A DNA stretch of 64,000 nucleotides from DATBSL01 sp963729875 (GTDB lineage Bacteria; Acidobacteriota; Vicinamibacteria; Fen-336): positions 1 through 64,000 of the forward strand of contig CAVSPR010000007.1 in NCBI GenBank assembly GCA_963729875.1, read 5' to 3'. Both the position numbers and the translations under genes were made by a program. The notes beneath the pieces were generated by a model. It ran no database searches and had not been told where the DNA came from. It was given only the letters and a program-made list of their open reading frames with translations. Shown here piece after piece: positions 8,088 through 14,496 of this stretch. Every line of letters starts with the position of its first letter. Positions within the stretch are counted from its first letter, which is position 1.

Positions 8088-8259
8088 CCATCGACCTCAC
8101 GTGTCCACTGTCGCGGCGCCGCCGAACAAGCGGATGCAGCTGACGAAGCTCAGGGCGGCACCCGAACGGCAGGACAAGGTGCCGCCCTGTGCCCCCGCGG
8201 GCAGAATGGGCGGGGGCTGGTCTTGACCCGTTTCCGTGGACACCCTGGAAGAGGCGAGT

Positions 8260-8565
8260 ATGGGTGCCATGGAGCGACGGAAGCGTAGGGCGTTCACGAG
8301 GGAGTTCAAGGCCGAGACGGTCCGGCTGGTCGTCGAGGGAGGACGGTCGATCCCGGAGGTGGCGCGAGACCTTGACCTGACGGAGTCGGCGCTTCGCGCT
8401 TGGGTGCGCCAGGCGGAGGTCGACGCCGGACGAGGTAAGCCGGGCGCGCTGACCACGGAGGAGCGCGAGGAGCTGGGGCGGCTGCGGCGCGAGGTGAAGA
8501 CCCTGCGCCTCGAGCGGGAGATCCTGAAAAAAGCGGCGGCCTTCTTCGCGAAGGAGAACGGGTGA
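8260..8565 (+). CDS. IS3 transposase OrfA
   Basis: This is an about 101-residue protein (the frame is open from GTG 8236). The helix-turn-helix RRAFTREFKAETVRLVVEGG and DLTESALRAWVRQAEV binds the element ends. A leucine-zipper-like stretch LGRLRREVKTLRLEREILKK is used for multimerisation. It ends at TGA 8563-8565, overlapping OrfB. An A6G run at 8527-8533 precedes the overlap, and the -1 frame is open from there into OrfB, so a programmed -1 shift could make the OrfAB transposase. Confidence 0.93.
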   Translation: MGAMERRKRRAFTREFKAETVRLVVEGGRSIPEVARDLDLTESALRAWVRQAEVDAGRGKPGALTTEEREELGRLRREVKTLRLEREILKKAAAFFAKENG

Positions 8566-9437
8566 AGTTCGCCTTCATCCACGCGGAGGGGGCCAAGCTG
8601 CCGACGAGTCTCCTGTGCCGTGCCTTGAAGGTGTCTCGGAGCGGCTTCTACGCCTGGACCAAGCGTCCGCCGTCGAGACGAGACGTCGAGGACTCCAAGC
8701 TGGTCCCGGTGATCCGCGCCTGTCACGCCCAAAGTCGAGCGACCTACGGGAGCCCACGGGTCCACAAGGATCTTCAGGCTCTGAGCTACCGCGTCTCGCG
8801 AAAGCGCGTCGCCCGCCTGATGCGTCGCGAGGGGCTTTCGGCGCGGCCTCCGCGACGCTACCGGGCTACCACTGACTCGAATCACTCCTTGGCGATCGCT
8901 CCCAACGTGGTCGCACGCGAGTTCCACGCGGCTGCACCGAACCGGGTGTGGGTCACGGACATGACCTACATCTGGACCTGGGAGGGCTGGCTCTTCCTGG
9001 CCGCGATCGTGGACGTCTTCTCGCGTCGCGTGGCCGGCTGGGCGATGGCCGATCACCTGCGCACGGAGCTTCCCCTCGAAGCCCTTGGCCTGGCGCTCGG
9101 CATGCGCCAGCCTGAGCGGGGGCTCGTTCACCACTCGGACCGTGGCTGTCAGTACGCGAGCGAGCTCTACCGAGCCGAGTTGTCCGCTCGCGGCATCGTT
9201 TGCAGCATGAGTCGGGTCGGCGACTGTTGGGACAACGCGGTCGCGGAGAGCTTCTTCGCGACCTTGAAGACCGAGCTCATCCACCGCCGTCCCTGGCCGA
9301 CAAAGGCCGAGGCCCAGTCCGCCGTCCACGACTACATCGGAGCGTTCTTCAATCCGCACCGGCGTCACTCGTCCCTCGGTTACGTCAGTCCGATGGACTT
9401 CGAACGGCAACACGCTGCCGCAACTGTGGCAGCATAG
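8562..9437 (+). CDS. IS3 transposase OrfB (DDE integrase core)
   Basis: This is a 291-residue protein beginning at GTG 8562, which overlaps the OrfA stop. The HTH_21 region (YGSPRVHKDLQA, RLMRREGLSA) precedes an rve integrase core. The catalytic triad is Asp in WVTDMTYI, Asp in HHSDRGCQYAS and Glu in NAVAESFFATLK. The C-terminal NPHRRHSSLGYVSP is characteristic of IS3. It is made mainly as an OrfAB fusion through frameshifting in this family. It is complete and without internal stops. Confidence 0.95.
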   Translation: MKFAFIHAEGAKLPTSLLCRALKVSRSGFYAWTKRPPSRRDVEDSKLVPVIRACHAQSRATYGSPRVHKDLQALSYRVSRKRVARLMRREGLSARPPRRYRATTDSNHSLAIAPNVVAREFHAAAPNRVWVTDMTYIWTWEGWLFLAAIVDVFSRRVAGWAMADHLRTELPLEALGLALGMRQPERGLVHHSDRGCQYASELYRAELSARGIVCSMSRVGDCWDNAVAESFFATLKTELIHRRPWPTKAEAQSAVHDYIGAFFNPHRRHSSLGYVSPMDFERQHAAATVAA

Positions 9438-9519
9438 CGGGCCTGTCTACGGAATCGGGTCACCTCCAACTCTGTGTTCGGCAGCATCCGAGCGGCGAGA
9501 GGGCTGAGGGGTCACAGGC

Positions 9520-10080
9520 ATGAGGAAGCCGCTTCTGGTCGCGGAAGACATCACCGCCCGTCGGAGCCTGTTTCGAGTGTTCGGTGTCGGCTGGTCGGCA
9601 ACTCGGTACGCGTGGCTCAGCCCCTTGTCGTGGGTTACTGTGGGGCTTGCGATGGCGTTCGCGAGTCGGAGCGATGCGGACGGCACCGAGGTGCTCGTCG
9701 CGGGTCTCGGGTATGGAGCGGTGCTCTACGCGGCCAACATCCTACACAGCGTCGGGCACATGATTGCAGGACGGGCTGTAGGTGCCCCGGTGGAAGCGGT
9801 TCTCGTGACCTCAACGCGCGATGTGATCATCTACGCGCAGCCGGGCGCCGCCGCACCGGACCGCTGCAGGATTGGCCGCGCCGTTGGTGGGCCTGCCGCC
9901 AACCTGGCTGTCGGGTGTGCCCTGATGCTAGCCGGCCACTTGGCGCAGGCGGCGTGGCTTGCCATGGCCGGCCTCGTCAACGTAGGCGTCGCAATATGGA
10001 CCCTTATGCCGGTACCCTCGCTTGACGGATGGGTGATCTGGAGCATCCTGATGCACTCGAGGGGCGGCGATTCTGCCTAA
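9520..10080 (+). CDS. Membrane protein resembling M50 site-2 protease, altered active site
   Basis: This is a 186-residue protein from ATG 9520 with four to five hydrophobic segments. Three landmarks follow M50 order: HSVGH in ANILHSVGHMIAGR (where active enzymes have HExxH), GGPAANL, and LMPVPSLDGW (compare the PxPxLDGG motif). The zinc His residues are kept but the catalytic Glu is Ser, so it is probably a non-catalytic relative that may bind membrane substrates. It is a single-gene cassette; the TAA stop (10078-10080) lies in the left box of attC9. The family link is inference from motif order. Confidence 0.65.
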   Translation: MRKPLLVAEDITARRSLFRVFGVGWSATRYAWLSPLSWVTVGLAMAFASRSDADGTEVLVAGLGYGAVLYAANILHSVGHMIAGRAVGAPVEAVLVTSTRDVIIYAQPGAAAPDRCRIGRAVGGPAANLAVGCALMLAGHLAQAAWLAMAGLVNVGVAIWTLMPVPSLDGWVIWSILMHSRGGDSA

Positions 10081-10127
10081 CAAGGGGATGAAGCTGACGA
10101 GCCTTGAGCGTATCGGACGCTCGCAGC

Positions 10128-11527
10128 TCATATGAAGGACCCGTGACAAGCCCCATCGCGGGTTGTTAGCGGTTGTTGTCCTCCTCGGGGGCCGTAGACG
10201 ACGGACGAGGCAGGACGCTTCGACGACGAGTCATTCTCATATGCGCGGGTCGCGGGGAACACTGAGCCGCATGACCGTTCTCCGTCGAGAGGCAACGCGG
10301 TCTTAAGTCGCGAATCCGGGAAGTGAACCTTCCCTGTCGCAAAGCTGCGACGCGCGTCCTCCGGATCGTGCCTGCCTTCATCCGTCGACTGCGACCTCCA
10401 AAGCTGAGCGTGTGGCGACGACAGTAGAGAGAGTGACGACCTCGTTTCCAGGCAGCCTGGAATGGAGCGCGGCCCAGACGAATCCGGCGAGTTCGCGGGC
10501 GACGGCGACGACGGTCTTGCCAGCCGGCTTGCCCTTGGCGAGCATGCGGTGGAAGCGACGGTTGAGCCGATACATCGCCTTGTCCGCGAGCGTGATGACC
10601 TCGACGGGCTGTCCCTGGCGGCGGCGCTTCAAGCCTTGGGGATTGGGCTGATGACGATAGTGCCAGGCTGCCCCGATTAGCAGACGGCGCGCATGGCGGT
10701 TGCCGGACTTGGTGATCGCCCCGCGCCGCTCGGAATTGGCCGAGGAGAACTCGGAGGGGACGAGGCCGAGGAAAGCCATCAGGCCGCGGAGCCGAGTCGA
10801 AGCGCATGAAGTCGTGCAACTCCGCGAGGAGCCCCATGGCGGGGAGGGTGTCGATGCCTCGGAAGCAGCGCAGCGCGCCGACCGCCTCGGCGCAGGCGGA
10901 CTGTTGGCTGACCGCCTCGATGTGCGGCTCGAGCGCGCGCAGGCGCGATCGCCTGCAGATAGTTCGTCGAAGACCACCTGGTCGGCCGGCTGCTCGAAGC
11001 GCAGGCTGCGCAGCCATAGCCGATGCCCTGCCCCCACGCCTTCTTGCTGCCGTTCCAGATCCAGCGCCGGCGCAACAACACCTTGCTCACCCGATGGCGG
11101 CAGCGTACCAGGCCCTCATGGGCGTCCTCGCGCGCCCGGCACAGATCCCGCACCGCCTCGTCCTCGACCGTCGGCGCATGCACTTCGGTCAACAGCCCCG
11201 CACGCAGCAGCTCCGCCAGCTTGCGCCCGTCACGACGATCGGTCTTGATCCGATCGCCAGGCTTGCGAGGGATCAGGGACGGCGCTACCACGACGCAGTT
11301 GGCGCCCGCCTCCTGGCGCGCCCTTCTCGTTCGTCAGTTGCCCTCGATCGGCTTCGTCTCTCCCGCCAACAGCACCGCCAGCTTGATCGACACCTTGTGC
11401 TCGTCCATGCCCACGAAGGTGGTAGCCTTCTTCATGACTGGCTCCTTTCGTATGCGGCTCTGGTGCCGCTGTCACAGGCTCACTAACCCGCGAGATTACG
11501 AAATGGAGCCGGTCCTTCCATACGGTC
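10128..11527 (-). mobile_element. IS110/IS1111-family insertion sequence in attC9
   Basis: The element of about 1.4 kb has near-terminal inverted repeats ATGAAGGACC (10132-10141) and GGTCCTTCCAT (11512-11522) and a minus-strand IS110-type transposase, the arrangement of the IS1111 subgroup. No target duplication is seen, as is normal for the group. The exact ends are uncertain by a few bases because the target sequence blends with them. An IS1111 subgroup is known to target attC sites, which this insertion fits. Confidence 0.82.
10378..11435 (-). pseudogene. IS110/IS1111 transposase, deleted and frameshifted
   Basis: ATG 11435 follows AAAGGAG and opens FVGMDEHKVSIKLAVLLAG, the IS110 N-terminus with its first catalytic Asp, but the frame stops after 33 codons. 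The family's next 40-50 residues appear deleted, and reading resumes with NCVVVAPSLIPRKPGDRIKT and DRRDGRKLAELLRAG (around 11310-11200). Further frame changes occur near 11020 and 10810, leading to the Transposase_20 part (RGAITKSGNRHARRLLIGAA, WHYRHQP). It ends at 10378. The internal deletion makes it inactive whatever the sequence quality. Confidence 0.87.
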
Positions 11528-11566
11528 TTATCCCCAGTGTTAGGCCGACCTAGGCGGGAGCGTGCG

Positions 11567-12070
11567 ATGCCCAAGGTCACACTCGAGGCGTTCGACCTGA
11601 TCCGGGACTCCGATATGCTCCGCAGGTGGCTCGCGCAGCCGCACGTGGCGAAGTGGTGGGGCGACCCGGCTCGTGCAATGCAGCACGCCAGAGAGTGCGC
11701 ACCCGAGTCGCACGCACTCATCGTCGCGGATGGCACCCCGGTTGGTTATCTGTGTTGGCAAGAGCCGCCCAAGGGGGAGCTGGAGGGAGCGGAGCTTGCC
11801 GACCTTCCGAGCGGTCTGGTGGACATCGACATTCTCATTGGTGATGCAGACCTGCTGGGTCATGGAGTTGGGTCACGGGCCCTTGAGCTGCTTCTGGCGC
11901 GCTTGCGCTGCGATCCGTCCCTTGCGTTCGCGGGGTTGGGTACATCCGCGTCTAACGCGAATGCCATCCGCTGCTACGAGAAGGCAGGGTTTCGTCTGCA
12001 TCAGGAATTCCGGGACCCAGAGTGGGGGCCATGCAAGTACCTGATAGCGGAACTGCACGGGGCCGCCTGA
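11567..12070 (+). CDS. GNAT acetyltransferase, AAC(6')-like
   Basis: This is a 167-residue protein from ATG 11567. WLAQPHVAKWWGDP near the N-terminus, GYLCWQEPP, VDIDILIGDADLLGHGVGSRAL (acetyl-CoA loop) and SNANAIRCYEKAGF follow the order and spacing of aminoglycoside 6'-N-acetyltransferases such as the AAC(6')-Ib group. The C-terminus GPCKYLIAELHG agrees. Whether it uses aminoglycosides is not shown; environmental relatives often act on other amines. It is a complete single-gene cassette. The TGA stop (12068-12070) lies in the attC10 left box and the start is 22 bases after the attC9 right box. Confidence 0.85.
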   Translation: MPKVTLEAFDLIRDSDMLRRWLAQPHVAKWWGDPARAMQHARECAPESHALIVADGTPVGYLCWQEPPKGELEGAELADLPSGLVDIDILIGDADLLGHGVGSRALELLLARLRCDPSLAFAGLGTSASNANAIRCYEKAGFRLHQEFRDPEWGPCKYLIAELHGAA

Positions 12071-12135
12071 CAAAGAGATGCAGCTGACGAGGCCCGTCCA
12101 GGCCGCAGCCTCGCAGCTGATCCGCAGTGTCAGGC
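12065..12135 (+). other. attC site 10 (short type)
   Basis: The left box GCCTGAC (12065-12071) and right box GTCAGGC (12129-12135) are perfect complements, with C replacing the second T of GTT. The arms are GAGATGCAGCTGACGAGGC and GCCTCGCAGCTGATCCGC. Confidence 0.88.
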
Positions 12136-12212
12136 GGGCAAGAGGCGGATCGAAGCTCTACGAGCCAGGGTCGTAGAAAATGGCGACCACGGGTGCTTGA
12201 AAGGAGAGGATC

Positions 12213-12698
12213 GTGAAGATCCTGCTTCGGTGGCGTGCGAAACAGCCTGTTGACGGGGCGTCTCGGTTTGACGTGAGCGAAGTGCTTGACGCGAAGGGCT
12301 CAAGGGATGGGCGCGTCAGGATCTCGTACCTTGGCGACAACTTCCGCAAGTTCTTCCTTGGCAAGATCGAGGCGAACGTTGATGCATGCGCAATCAACGC
12401 CCATGTTCTCAAGGAGACACTCACAGATGCTCCCATCGTGGACGAACTAGCCGATCACGCGGAGACCGCAGTCGCTCATCTTTGGCAACTCCTGACCAAG
12501 CAGCCCAACGGGGAGTCTGGGATTCTGCTGACGGACTGGCGTCGGAACGTCTTCTACATCGCCGACACCCACGGAAAGCTGCGAACCGTGCTGGTCCACT
12601 GGGTAGGGGACGATTGGGGACGTGGGTGGGCTTTGGAAGCAGAGCCGATCGAGGAGGGCTACAGACGCGAGCCGGAGTTCCAGATACTGACACGTTGA
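12213..12698 (+). CDS. Uncharacterised cassette protein
   Basis: This is a 161-residue protein from GTG 12213 with AAGGAGAGG at 12201-12209. It is soluble, acidic and aromatic-rich (DWRRNVFYIADTHGKLRTVL, HWVGDDWGRGWALEAEP). I do not recognise the family and see no catalytic motif, signal peptide or membrane segment. It is the only gene between attC10 and attC11, complete, and preceded by a good ribosome-binding site, so probably real. Confidence 0.68.
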   Translation: MKILLRWRAKQPVDGASRFDVSEVLDAKGSRDGRVRISYLGDNFRKFFLGKIEANVDACAINAHVLKETLTDAPIVDELADHAETAVAHLWQLLTKQPNGESGILLTDWRRNVFYIADTHGKLRTVLVHWVGDDWGRGWALEAEPIEEGYRREPEFQILTR

Positions 12699-12754
12699 CC
12701 AGGCGGCCTGTGAGGCTGTCAAGTGAGTTGAGAGGGCGCGACGTGCGCGGAGTC

Positions 12755-12792
12755 GCCTAACAAGGGGATGAAGCTGATCCCGAGTGTTGGGC
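12755..12792 (+). other. attC site 11, miniature (38 bp)
   Basis: The left box GCCTAAC (12755-12761) and right box GTTGGGC (12786-12792) are only 24 bases apart. The left arm AAGGGGATGAAGCTGA runs straight into TCCCGAGT. This equals a normal site from which the middle between the two AGCTGA-like repeats was lost, leaving a short hairpin (GGGGAT/ATCCC). Confidence 0.8.
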
Positions 12793-12914
12793 GGACGGGG
12801 GCCGGGCGATCGGGGGGAGCAACGTCTCTTCAGCGCGAATATGACACGACGGCCCATGCCGCGCGACCCCAATGGCCAGAAGCGAAGCCTCGCACTTGGT
12901 GCGACCCCCTTCCC

Positions 12915-13280
12915 ATGCCTGCCACAACCACGCACCCCAACCAGCCCAGCGCTCTCAGTGGGTGTAACTTGTTCCCACTCTCTCTTCTCTTCGATCGCAA
13001 TGGGCTCCGATCCAAGTGGAGAGTGCTGTTGTTCTTCGTCGCTCTCTTTCTGCTCTGGCCGCAAACCGCGCGCCCACTTAACTGGCTTGTCGCTCACCGC
13101 TGGATCACCGGCTTGGCTGAATGGACTGCTGCCATGCACGTGGCGGCCTTCGCTGCGGTAATGATCCCCACCGTCATAGCTGCCTGGCTGGAACGGCGTT
13201 CTGGCGCCGATTACGGGCTCCCGTGGAAACGCGCCTTTGGCGCACGTTTCTGGGAGGGGGCAGCGTGGGGCGCGGGCGGA
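12915..13280 (+). pseudogene. Truncated CPBP-family (CAAX-like) membrane protease
   Basis: From ATG 12915 the frame encodes about 115 residues: KWRVLLFFVALFLLW, a second hydrophobic stretch AAMHVAAFAAVMIPTVIAAW, then LERRSGADYGLPWKRAFGARFWEGAAWG. This resembles the N-terminal quarter of CPBP intramembrane proteases (RxGWRxxLFF, LDRRPxxxLGLP). The catalytic EExxxR and HxxxN segments are missing. Reading simply runs into the next gene's leader at about 13270-13331. No attC lies between, so a deletion removed the rest of this gene together with its attC. Confidence 0.6.
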
Positions 13281-13305
13281 CCTAAGATACAGAAAGCAGA
13301 CCACG

Positions 13306-13650
13306 ATGAGAAACGAGCAGGCGGCACCTGAGACGAAAGGCGTTACGGTGAAGCTGCTAGCAGCCCTTGACCTTGGCCCTGAAATCGAGGGCATGGCAAG
13401 GCGCCAGCTTCGAATGCGAATGGTGACTTTCGAGCCTGGAGGGGTCTTCGGCCCGATTCACGACCATAAAGACAGGCCGGGCATGGTCTACATACTGCAA
13501 GGAACCATCACTGACCATCGAAATGGAGTGGCTGAGGAGTATGGGCCGGGAGTGGGCTGGCCCGAGGACAGGAACACCACGCACTGGCTCGAGAACAGAG
13601 GAACAACGCCGGCAGTGGAGATCTCGGTCGATATAGTCAGGCAACAGTAG
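13306..13650 (+). CDS. Cupin-domain protein
   Basis: This is a 114-residue protein from ATG 13306. It shows a single beta-barrel cupin pattern: VTFEPGGVFGPIHDHKDRPGMVYILQGTI covers motif 1 (with HDH as likely metal ligands and a glutamine-rich turn), and HWLENRGTTPAVEISVDI covers motif 2. Small cupins bind metals or small molecules; no substrate can be assigned. It appears complete. It is joined to a truncated CPBP gene upstream and followed by only a remnant attC, so it can no longer be excised as a normal cassette. Confidence 0.8.
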   Translation: MRNEQAAPETKGVTVKLLAALDLGPEIEGMARRQLRMRMVTFEPGGVFGPIHDHKDRPGMVYILQGTITDHRNGVAEEYGPGVGWPEDRNTTHWLENRGTTPAVEISVDIVRQQ

Positions 13651-13680
13651 GCGCAGGCTCGACGTTGTGAACGGCCGGTA

Positions 13681-13707
13681 ACGCTCGCGGCTCATCCCCG
13701 ACAAGGG
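13681..13707 (+). other. attC remnant (right arm only)
   Basis: ACGCTCGCGGCTCATCCCCG followed by ACAAGG resembles the right arm of attC sites 4 and 9 (CGCTCGCAGCTTATCCCC). No left arm or intact GTT box is present. It lies just after the cupin gene, where its attC should be. Confidence 0.55.
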
Positions 13708-13723
13708 TGAATAGAGGGTGGGG

Positions 13724-13837
13724 ATGCGAATCGAGAGGTGGATCTGGGCATCCCTCGGGCTGGGTGCACTCGCACTCCTAGGCAGCCGAGCAGAAGGCAA
13801 CAAGCCGACACCGAGGACCGAACCATGTCATTCCTGA
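13724..13837 (+). pseudogene. Small ORF with signal-peptide-like N-terminus
   Basis: ATG 13724, preceded by GAGGGTGGGG, opens 37 codons: RIERWIWASLGLGALALLGS, then a short polar tail ending at TGA 13837. This looks like the export signal of a longer protein whose remainder is absent. It sits between an attC remnant and the GTTAGGC box at 13888, so it may be the stump of a deleted cassette. The function is unknown. Confidence 0.35.
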
Positions 13838-13907
13838 CCGGGTGTGGTTCCCGACACGCAGCCAGTCGAGGGGCCCGAGGAGTCGGTGTTAGGCATCATG
13901 GTGCGGG

Positions 13908-14405
13908 ATGAGAGAACAACGAGTCGTCGTTCTGATCCGCGGTGTCGTGATGGCCTCGCTCTTCGTGACCCTGTGGGTCGGGTTGGCCTCGCTGGTACGA
14001 CGCTTCGATCCGCTGATCGGCGAGGTGCCTCCGGAGTGGCTCCGGCCGCTCGGGTGGCTGCTCGGTGTGGCAGGCGGAATGATCGGCCTGACCTGCGTGT
14101 TCCTGTTCCTCACTGCGGGGAGGGGGACGCCAGCCCCATTCGACCCACCGAAGGTCTTCGTGGCGACGGGTCCCTACCGTTATGTTCGCAACCCCATGTA
14201 CGTCGGTGCGGTGCTCGCGCTCATCGGGGGCGGCCTGGTGGTTCGGTCCATCTCGATACTCGCACTCGCAGGGGCCTTCTGGGGCTTGTCGCACCTCATG
14301 GTGGTCTTGAACGAAGAGCCGGCGCTCGAAAGACGGTTTGGCGACTCGTTTGTGCGATACAAGCGCCAGGTTCACCGTTGGTTGCCGCGCATACCGTCAA
14401 CGTGA
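13908..14405 (+). CDS. Isoprenylcysteine/phospholipid methyltransferase-like membrane protein
   Basis: This is a 165-residue protein from ATG 13908, 14 bases after a GTTAGGC box (13888-13894). It has four hydrophobic segments. The C-terminal part has FVATGPYRYVRNPMYVGAVL and NEEPALERRFGDSFVRYKRQVHRWLP, the signature of the ICMT/PEMT family, where GPYxxxRNPxY and EExxLxxxFGxxYxxY bind SAM. The substrate is unknown; bacterial members methylate lipids or small molecules. It is the last gene of the array, followed by a remnant attC. Confidence 0.87.
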   Translation: MREQRVVVLIRGVVMASLFVTLWVGLASLVRRFDPLIGEVPPEWLRPLGWLLGVAGGMIGLTCVFLFLTAGRGTPAPFDPPKVFVATGPYRYVRNPMYVGAVLALIGGGLVVRSISILALAGAFWGLSHLMVVLNEEPALERRFGDSFVRYKRQVHRWLPRIPST

Positions 14406-14406
14406 C

Positions 14407-14436
14407 GCCTGGCAAGGGGATGAAGCAGACAAGGCC
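14407..14436 (+). other. attC remnant at the distal end of the array
   Basis: GCCTGGCAAGGGGATGAAGC and AGACAAGGCC reproduce the left half of a short-type attC (compare GCCTAACAAGGGGATGAAGC, then TGACGAGCC) with several changes. No right half follows. It directly precedes the switch to GC-rich backbone, so it probably marks the array end. Confidence 0.7.
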
Positions 14437-14496
14437 CGGCGACTCGGCGGGCGCATCCGTTGCGGCGCGAGTCCTGTCGGGCAGGACGGCGCGCGC

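Larger units (their letters stand above)
8224..9462 (+). mobile_element. IS3-family insertion sequence in attC8
   Basis: This is a 1,239-bp element. The left end TGACCCGTTTCCGTGGACA (8224-8242) matches the reverse complement of the right end TGACCCGATTCCGTAGACA (9462-9444) at 17 of 19 positions, and it starts with TGA as IS3 elements do. It has two overlapping ORFs in IS3 arrangement. I do not see a clear target duplication. Both ORFs are intact, so it could be active. Confidence 0.9.
8121..9482 (+). other. attC site 8, split by an IS3 element
   Basis: The left part has box GCCGAAC (8121-8127), arm GCGGATGCAGCTGACGAAGC and the same nested repeat AGGGCGGCACC (8152-8162) / GGTGCCGCCCT (8178-8188) as attC5. 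The right box GTTCGGC (9476-9482), the complement of the left box, appears beyond the IS3 element. The right arm next to the insertion is degenerate. Confidence 0.83.
10075..11545 (+). other. attC site 9, split by an IS110/IS1111 element
   Basis: The left part has box GCCTAAC (10075-10081), arm GGGGATGAAGCTGACGAGCC and CGCTCGCAGCT (10118-10128). The right part CTTATCCCCAGT and box GTTAGGC (11539-11545), the exact complement of the left box, follow the element. Removing the insert gives a site like attC4. Confidence 0.87.
1..14445 (+). other. Integron gene-cassette array (partial)
   Basis: The region is a series of short, mostly plus-strand genes, each followed by an imperfect palindrome with a box ending in AAC on its left and a box starting with GTT on its right. 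That is the R''/R' layout of integron attC sites. Eleven sites and two remnants are visible. In several cassettes the stop codon lies inside the left box, as is common in compact cassettes. The base composition is less GC-rich than the DNA after 14.5 kb. No intI or attI is present; the site orientation puts them to the left of the window. Remnant and shortened sites cluster at the right end, which would be the distal, oldest end. Confidence 0.93.

Noticed and set aside
8218..9468. Target-site duplication for the IS3 element
   Set aside because: The bases next to the ends (…TCT and CCT…) do not match over 3-4 bp, so I make no duplication claim.
444..12792. Palindromic repeats read as a CRISPR array or as REP/MITE elements
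   Set aside because: Spacing is 0.5-1.6 kb with a gene in each interval, the repeats are imperfect palindromes with complementary xxxxAAC/GTTxxxx boxes, and stop codons overlap the left box. That fits attC, not CRISPR or dispersed MITEs.
13237..13650. CPBP-cupin fusion protein
   Set aside because: The CPBP frame and the cupin frame differ; the cupin has its own ATG at 13306 and the apparent run-on is only read-through of the truncated gene.
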